From: an uncultured Lachnospiraceae bacterium
GTDB taxonomy: Bacteria > Bacillota > Clostridia > Lachnospirales > Lachnospiraceae
DNA length: 9,161 nt
Assembly (NCBI GenBank): GCA_945834545.1
Contig: CAMAHO010000082.1
Coordinates: 1-9,161, forward strand
Reading direction: 5' to 3'
Shown: piece after piece, positions 5,621 through 9,161 of the stretch
How positions within the stretch are numbered: position 1 is the first letter of the stretch
How the letters are laid out: each line of letters begins with the position of its first letter
Translations under genes and position numbers: made by a program
Notes under the pieces: generated by a model
Seen by the model: the letters and a program-made list of their open reading frames with translations, nothing else
Told to the model about the DNA's origin: nothing
The model's database searches: none

Positions 5621-6823
5621 ATGGCAGAACAGAAGCGGGACTATTATGAGGTCCTTGGCGTAGACAAAAATGCAGATGAGGCAGCGATTAAAAAAGCATA
5701 TCGTGCATTGGCTAAGAAATATCATCCGGATATGAATCCCGGCGATGCGGAAGCAGAGAAGAAATTCAAGGAAGCTTCCGAGGCGTATGCGGTACTCAGC
5801 GATGCGGATAAGAGACGCCAGTATGATCAGTATGGTCACGCAGCATTCGATGGAGGTGCCGGCGGGGCCGGAGGCTTCGATTTCAGCGGTGCGGATTTTG
5901 GTGACATTTTTGGTGATATTTTTGGTGATTTCTTTGGCGGCGGCGGACGTCGTACCGGCGGAGCCAGAAATAACGGCCCCATGAAGGGTGCAAATCTGCG
6001 TACCAGCGTGCGTATCACCTTTGAGGAGGCTGTATTTGGCTGTAAGAAGGAAATTGAATTGACCGTAAAGGAGACCTGTAAGACCTGTAACGGCAGCGGT
6101 GCGAAGCCCGGAACCAGTCCGGAGACCTGTAGCAAATGTGGCGGTAAGGGGCAGGTGGTATTTACCCAGCAGTCCTTCTTTGGCACCGTTCGGAATGTCC
6201 AGGCATGTCCGGATTGTCAGGGAACCGGTAAGGTCATCAAAGAGAAGTGTGCGGATTGCCGCGGTACCGGATACATTCCCATGAAGAAGCGCTATTCCGT
6301 GGATATCCCCGCAGGTATTGACAATGGTCAGTCCACCCGTATGCCCGGCTTAGGTGAGCCCGGTACAAACGGCGGCCCCAGAGGCGATGTGCTGGTAGAG
6401 GTCATTGTCAGCAGACATCCCATTTTCCAGCGTCAGGATATGAATATCTATTCTACCGTACCCGTGTCCTTCGCAGTAGCCGCATTGGGCGGTGAAATTT
6501 TCATTGATACCGTGGATGGCAAGGTCATCTATGATGTAAAGGCCGGAACCCAGACCGACACCAAGGTGCGTCTGAAGGGTAAGGGTGTACCTTCCTGGAG
6601 AAATAGGGAAATTCGCGGTGACCATTATGTGACTCTGGTGGTTCAGGTGCCGGATAAGCTGAGTAATGAGGCCAAGGAGCTTCTGAAGAAATTTGATGAA
6701 GCCACCATGGATTCCCTCACCGCAGTACAGAGAGCAACCGGTTCGGATAAAGATACCGACGGAAAAGATGGAAAAGATGGAAAAGACGGCAAGGACGGAA
6801 AGAAGAAAAAATTCTGGAAATAA
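5621..6823 (+). CDS. dnaJ: DnaJ (Hsp40) co-chaperone
   Basis: DnaJ presents unfolded substrates to DnaK and stimulates its ATPase. This 400-residue protein is a full type I DnaJ: J-domain at 1-70 with HPD at 35-37, Gly/Phe-rich region at about 78-120 including repeated F-G-D-I/F units, zinc-binding domain with four CxxCxGxG-type repeats at Cys 153/156, 170/173, 196/199 and 210/213, and C-terminal beta-domains to about 350. It then has an extra tail of Gly-Lys-Asp repeats (381-392) followed by GKKKKFWK. Families usually end near 375-385, so the tail is an addition. A GAGGT ribosome binding site precedes the ATG by 8 bases. It is the last gene of the operon and is separated from dnaK by 217 bases holding hairpins and a probable promoter. 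Confidence 0.98.
   Translation: MAEQKRDYYEVLGVDKNADEAAIKKAYRALAKKYHPDMNPGDAEAEKKFKEASEAYAVLSDADKRRQYDQYGHAAFDGGAGGAGGFDFSGADFGDIFGDIFGDFFGGGGRRTGGARNNGPMKGANLRTSVRITFEEAVFGCKKEIELTVKETCKTCNGSGAKPGTSPETCSKCGGKGQVVFTQQSFFGTVRNVQACPDCQGTGKVIKEKCADCRGTGYIPMKKRYSVDIPAGIDNGQSTRMPGLGEPGTNGGPRGDVLVEVIVSRHPIFQRQDMNIYSTVPVSFAVAALGGEIFIDTVDGKVIYDVKAGTQTDTKVRLKGKGVPSWRNREIRGDHYVTLVVQVPDKLSNEAKELLKKFDEATMDSLTAVQRATGSDKDTDGKDGKDGKDGKDGKKKKFWK
6761..6802 (+). repeat. 9-bp tandem repeats encoding Gly-Lys-Asp at the DnaJ C-terminus
   Basis: Units of GGAAAAGAT or synonymous variants (GGAAAAGAC, GGCAAGGAC, then GGAAAG) occur in tandem in frame and encode four consecutive Gly-Lys-Asp triplets plus Gly-Lys. Near-identical codons suggest slippage expansion. 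The result is a flexible lysine-rich tail of collagen-like Gly-X-Y periodicity. Confidence 0.9.
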
Positions 6824-6837
6824 AATAGCGAAGGATT

Positions 6838-6861
6838 AGGGGCTGTTGTTGCAGCCCCTTT
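6838..6861. terminator. Intrinsic terminator after dnaJ, shared with the convergent operon
   Basis: AGGGGCTG (6838-6845) and CAGCCCCT (6852-6859) form an 8-bp stem with a TTGTTG loop, followed by only a short T tract (TTT) on the + strand. It lies 14 bases after the dnaJ stop and 48 bases from the end of the minus-strand J-protein gene, so it probably serves both. The minus-strand side also has a weak T tract, so termination in that direction may be leaky. Confidence 0.65.
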
Positions 6862-6909
6862 CGTATGTAGTCCATTATCTTCTTTTCGACTTCTTGTCCG
6901 TAACCATTC

Positions 6910-8172
6910 TTATGACTCCAGATGTTTTCTGATTTCATCATATTCATCCTTCATCTTCTGGAAGGTTTCCTTGTCACCGCCCTCCGCATCCGGATGGTAG
7001 GTTTTACACAATGCCTTGTAGCGCTTGTCCAGCTTCTCCACAGTGGTACATCCGGAGAAGAAAACGGAGGAGCTGACCGGGTCATCGTTGATTTTCTGAA
7101 GCTTATCTGCCAGTTCCTTTACCTCACTTCGCTGCTTCTCCAACAACTGAATCTGGGGAATCAGTTTCCGGAACTGATCCACGGGGATGCCCTTCCGGTA
7201 TTTACTGCATTCCTCCACAATGTCCTGCAGGTTTCTAAAATAGGTACCCCAGGCGCTTCGAAGCAGTGGATTGTCTTTTTTGCTTAACACGGATTCCACC
7301 AGGTCGCCCAGACTGTTCAGATGCTCCATATGTTCTTCCAGGATTGCCATATATGCATTGCCGGTATCACCGTCTGTTTCTGTACCCTTTTCAAATTTAT
7401 AATCATTTTTCAAAAGGTCTTTGATATGATTGCTCAATTCGGAGCTGTTCATTTTCAGCTCCTGAGCCCATTCATGCCATTCGATTCCCAGGGACATAAC
7501 AAATACAACTACGATGCCCAGAAGGGCGATAAACATCACCACGCCGGAAATGGCGGAAAGCAGGTCCAGCTTACCCAGGTATTGCAGAAGATTGAGACCG
7601 AATACCTTCTGCATGCGGCTGTTCAGACTCCAGAGGGCAGTGATAACAGCTGCGGCACTGATGAAATAGGCGGCCGGAAGGGCGAAGGAAATCACCGTGA
7701 TAATCGCCTGGTTTACGCCACGCAGAATCGTAAAGAAGATACATGCAAAGGCGTTTGCCACTTTTCGACCGTTTAGATTGATGAACTGATAATCGGCTTC
7801 GCAGGAGGCAAATATCTGTAAGAACCAGGTGTATGTGGTGCGATAGATTGTCTCGAAGAAGGAGATGATTGCGGTCCATATCAATACCACAATGGCGGCG
7901 GCATAGGTCAGAATCAGGTACACAATGGCGACCAACAGACCCAAAACGATGACGAAGGCCAGAATGGACAGAATCATCTGGAAGCCTTCCTTCGGATTTT
8001 TTAAGAAGGAAAAGAAAAGGGACAGGGCACCGGTCAGTAGTAGCATTCCTACAATAATACCAATTTTCTCCAGAGCCTTGGAAACTAACTTGCAGGCGGT
8101 GGCCATGAGTAAGAGAGGAAGGCCCACCAGAGCAAGTAAATTGATTTTCGCTATTTTCAGTATTTTCTCCAT
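6910..8172 (-). CDS. Polytopic membrane protein with a C-terminal J-domain
   Basis: This 420-residue protein has a hydrophobic N-terminal half with six or seven likely membrane segments (about 10-30, 36-57, 66-90, 91-107, 143-165, 166-182, 205-230). A hydrophilic, partly helical region follows (about 240-370, with a probable coiled coil near 340-362). The last 45 residues form a J-domain-like module: a helix-II sequence DKRYKALCKTY, HPD at 393-395, then a helix-III ending KMKDEYDEIRKHLES. J-domains stimulate Hsp70 ATPase through the HPD loop, so this is a candidate membrane-tethered partner of DnaK, encoded just across the terminator. The J-module should face the cytoplasm. The ATG at 8172 has a strong AAAGGAGG 6 bases before it, starting within the stop region of the lipoprotein gene; the two genes are 14 bases apart and evidently cotranscribed. 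I recognise no named family for the membrane part. Confidence 0.85.
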   Translation of the reverse strand: MEKILKIAKINLLALVGLPLLLMATACKLVSKALEKIGIIVGMLLLTGALSLFFSFLKNPKEGFQMILSILAFVIVLGLLVAIVYLILTYAAAIVVLIWTAIISFFETIYRTTYTWFLQIFASCEADYQFINLNGRKVANAFACIFFTILRGVNQAIITVISFALPAAYFISAAAVITALWSLNSRMQKVFGLNLLQYLGKLDLLSAISGVVMFIALLGIVVVFVMSLGIEWHEWAQELKMNSSELSNHIKDLLKNDYKFEKGTETDGDTGNAYMAILEEHMEHLNSLGDLVESVLSKKDNPLLRSAWGTYFRNLQDIVEECSKYRKGIPVDQFRKLIPQIQLLEKQRSEVKELADKLQKINDDPVSSSVFFSGCTTVEKLDKRYKALCKTYHPDAEGGDKETFQKMKDEYDEIRKHLES

Positions 8173-8186
8173 GGGGTGCCTCCTTT

Positions 8187-9113
8187 CTAGTCAAATTGTT
8201 CCCGCAGATAGGTGATGCTTTGAATGGAGGAACCATCTGAACCCAGATCCAGTTGGATTCGGTCCCCGGATACCGGGTCCTTGTAGATGGCATTTACTTC
8301 GCCCATGCCCCATCCAAACAGCAGGGTACCGGTTAGACTGTCCGGCTCTCCGAAAAGACCGTCCTTGGTGTGGCAGACCTTTTGGGCACTCATTCCAAGG
8401 GTGACGCCTTTGGGGAAGACCACATTGTTTTTGGTCACATGAATTCCGTATACGGTGCAGCTCTTCCAGTCCGTGGTTTCCGTACCGCGATTTTGCAGAT
8501 ATACGGTAACTCCCCTGGGTTCATCGGTTAAGGTAAGCTTTTCCCCCACCGTCACCTGTTTGGTATAGGTGAGATTCAGATAGGGAAGAATCTCTTCAAT
8601 GGCTACAATCCGGCGGTCTATTTGTACCTGTCCACAGAAGGTGTCTGCAAGAAGCATTTCCGGCATGGGCTGTATGGACATCCAGTGCTCGGTGAATTCC
8701 TCTGGGTTATCCACCCGGATGGAGATGGTGGATGGGGTCTCCGGACTCAGGGTGACACTTTCTTTGTCTGCAGACAGGGAAAGGGCCAGGTTAGTGCTCT
8801 GACTGACATAAGGGGAATGAACCCGGTAGGTTCCGGGATGGAGGGAAACCTCCGCTTTGTAAGCGTTGCTTTCATCCAGAGTAACCCTGTAAAGCTTATC
8901 GTTCGCAATATTCTGCAGGGTCAGATGAATGTAGAAATTCTCCTGAATATTTTCCTCCAGCATGGATAGTTCCCTGGGGATATCCGTAAAAACAATGGTA
9001 CATTTACAGTTTCCTTCGTCTAACTTCCCACTGTTTCCGCAGCCGCCTAAGCAGGTGGAAAGGAGCAGGAGGAGAGAAATCAGGACGAGAGTGTGACATC
9101 TTCTTCTCTTCAT
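8187..9113 (-). CDS. Predicted secreted lipoprotein, function unknown
   Basis: The 308-residue product starts MKRRRCHTLV and has a basic n-region, a hydrophobic core and a lipobox L22-G23-G24-C25, so it should be lipid-anchored on the outer face of the membrane after cleavage before C25. C21 is a weaker alternative site. The mature part looks beta-rich. Residues about 60-135 (with LHPGTYRV) resemble a small beta-sandwich, and 236-305 contain LGMSAQKV, FGEPDS, a Tyr-containing strand and a closing SIQSITYL, reminiscent of the BamE/SmpA-type fold (LGM...V...FGxP...I). That similarity is by eye only. The ATG at 9113 is preceded by GGGAG 8 bases upstream and overlaps the stop of a possible upstream frame (TTATGA). 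It is cotranscribed with the membrane J-protein gene. No enzyme motif is visible. Confidence 0.82.
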   Translation of the reverse strand: MKRRRCHTLVLISLLLLLSTCLGGCGNSGKLDEGNCKCTIVFTDIPRELSMLEENIQENFYIHLTLQNIANDKLYRVTLDESNAYKAEVSLHPGTYRVHSPYVSQSTNLALSLSADKESVTLSPETPSTISIRVDNPEEFTEHWMSIQPMPEMLLADTFCGQVQIDRRIVAIEEILPYLNLTYTKQVTVGEKLTLTDEPRGVTVYLQNRGTETTDWKSCTVYGIHVTKNNVVFPKGVTLGMSAQKVCHTKDGLFGEPDSLTGTLLFGWGMGEVNAIYKDPVSGDRIQLDLGSDGSSIQSITYLREQFD

Positions 9114-9161
9114 AAGGTATCTCCCTTTTTCTTGTGATGATCGGTTTTGTTCATATGATGT
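9110..9161 (-). CDS. Possible 3' end of an upstream gene (partial)
   Basis: On the minus strand one frame is open from the window edge to a TGA at 9110-9112 and ends MNKTDHHKKKGDTL. The stop overlaps the ATG of the lipoprotein gene by two bases in the TTATGA arrangement common in clostridial operons, which suggests translational coupling. Only 16 codons are in view and all could be chance. If real, the lipoprotein/J-protein operon has at least one more gene to the right. Confidence 0.28.
   Translation of the reverse strand, partial: HHMNKTDHHKKKGDTL

Noticed and set aside
5422..5649. 75-codon + strand frame between dnaK and dnaJ
   Set aside because: It contains two strong hairpins and the likely dnaJ promoter, runs into dnaJ in another frame and has no ribosome binding site.
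7321..7776. 151-codon + strand frame opposite the membrane J-protein
   Set aside because: It is an antisense shadow; the minus strand has a strong ribosome binding site, membrane segments and an HPD motif.

Overview
The window carries a complete heat-shock chaperone operon, hrcA-grpE-dnaK-dnaJ, on the + strand under a perfect CIRCE operator. This gene order and operator, a DnaK without the ATPase-domain insert typical of Gram-negatives, strong GGAGG-type ribosome binding sites and moderate GC content all point to a Gram-positive Clostridia genome. Lachnospiraceae is my best guess, by general resemblance only.

Layout. Positions 1-1500 are an AT-richer accessory stretch of mostly broken genes: a terminator from an outside gene, a decayed coding remnant of unknown family, a minus-strand two-gene module (a small unknown protein followed by a VapD/Cas2-like ribonuclease gene broken by a one-base frameshift), and debris of an IS200/IS605-type tnpB element (a right-end/omega-RNA-like hairpin and a tnpB N-terminal fragment in an unexpected order). 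Positions 1547-6861 hold the chaperone operon with its promoter, CIRCE and final terminator. The 217-nt gap between dnaK and dnaJ contains two strong hairpins and a probable internal promoter. Positions 6910-9161 are a convergent minus-strand operon: possibly the tail of an upstream gene, then a secreted lipoprotein, then a polytopic membrane protein with a C-terminal J-domain bearing an HPD motif.

How the genes work together. HrcA represses the operon at CIRCE. DnaK is the ATP-driven Hsp70, DnaJ delivers substrates and stimulates its ATPase, and GrpE exchanges its nucleotide. The convergent membrane J-protein may be a second, membrane-tethered co-chaperone calling the same DnaK to the inner face of the membrane. 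Its translational linkage to a lipoprotein suggests the pair works at the envelope.

The most interesting points are the lipoprotein/membrane J-protein pair next to the dnaK operon, the frameshifted VapD module with an intact candidate partner, a degenerate third CIRCE half-site between the -35 and -10 of the hrcA promoter, and low-complexity additions to GrpE (a cysteine-bearing tandem repeat) and DnaJ (a Gly-Lys-Asp tail).
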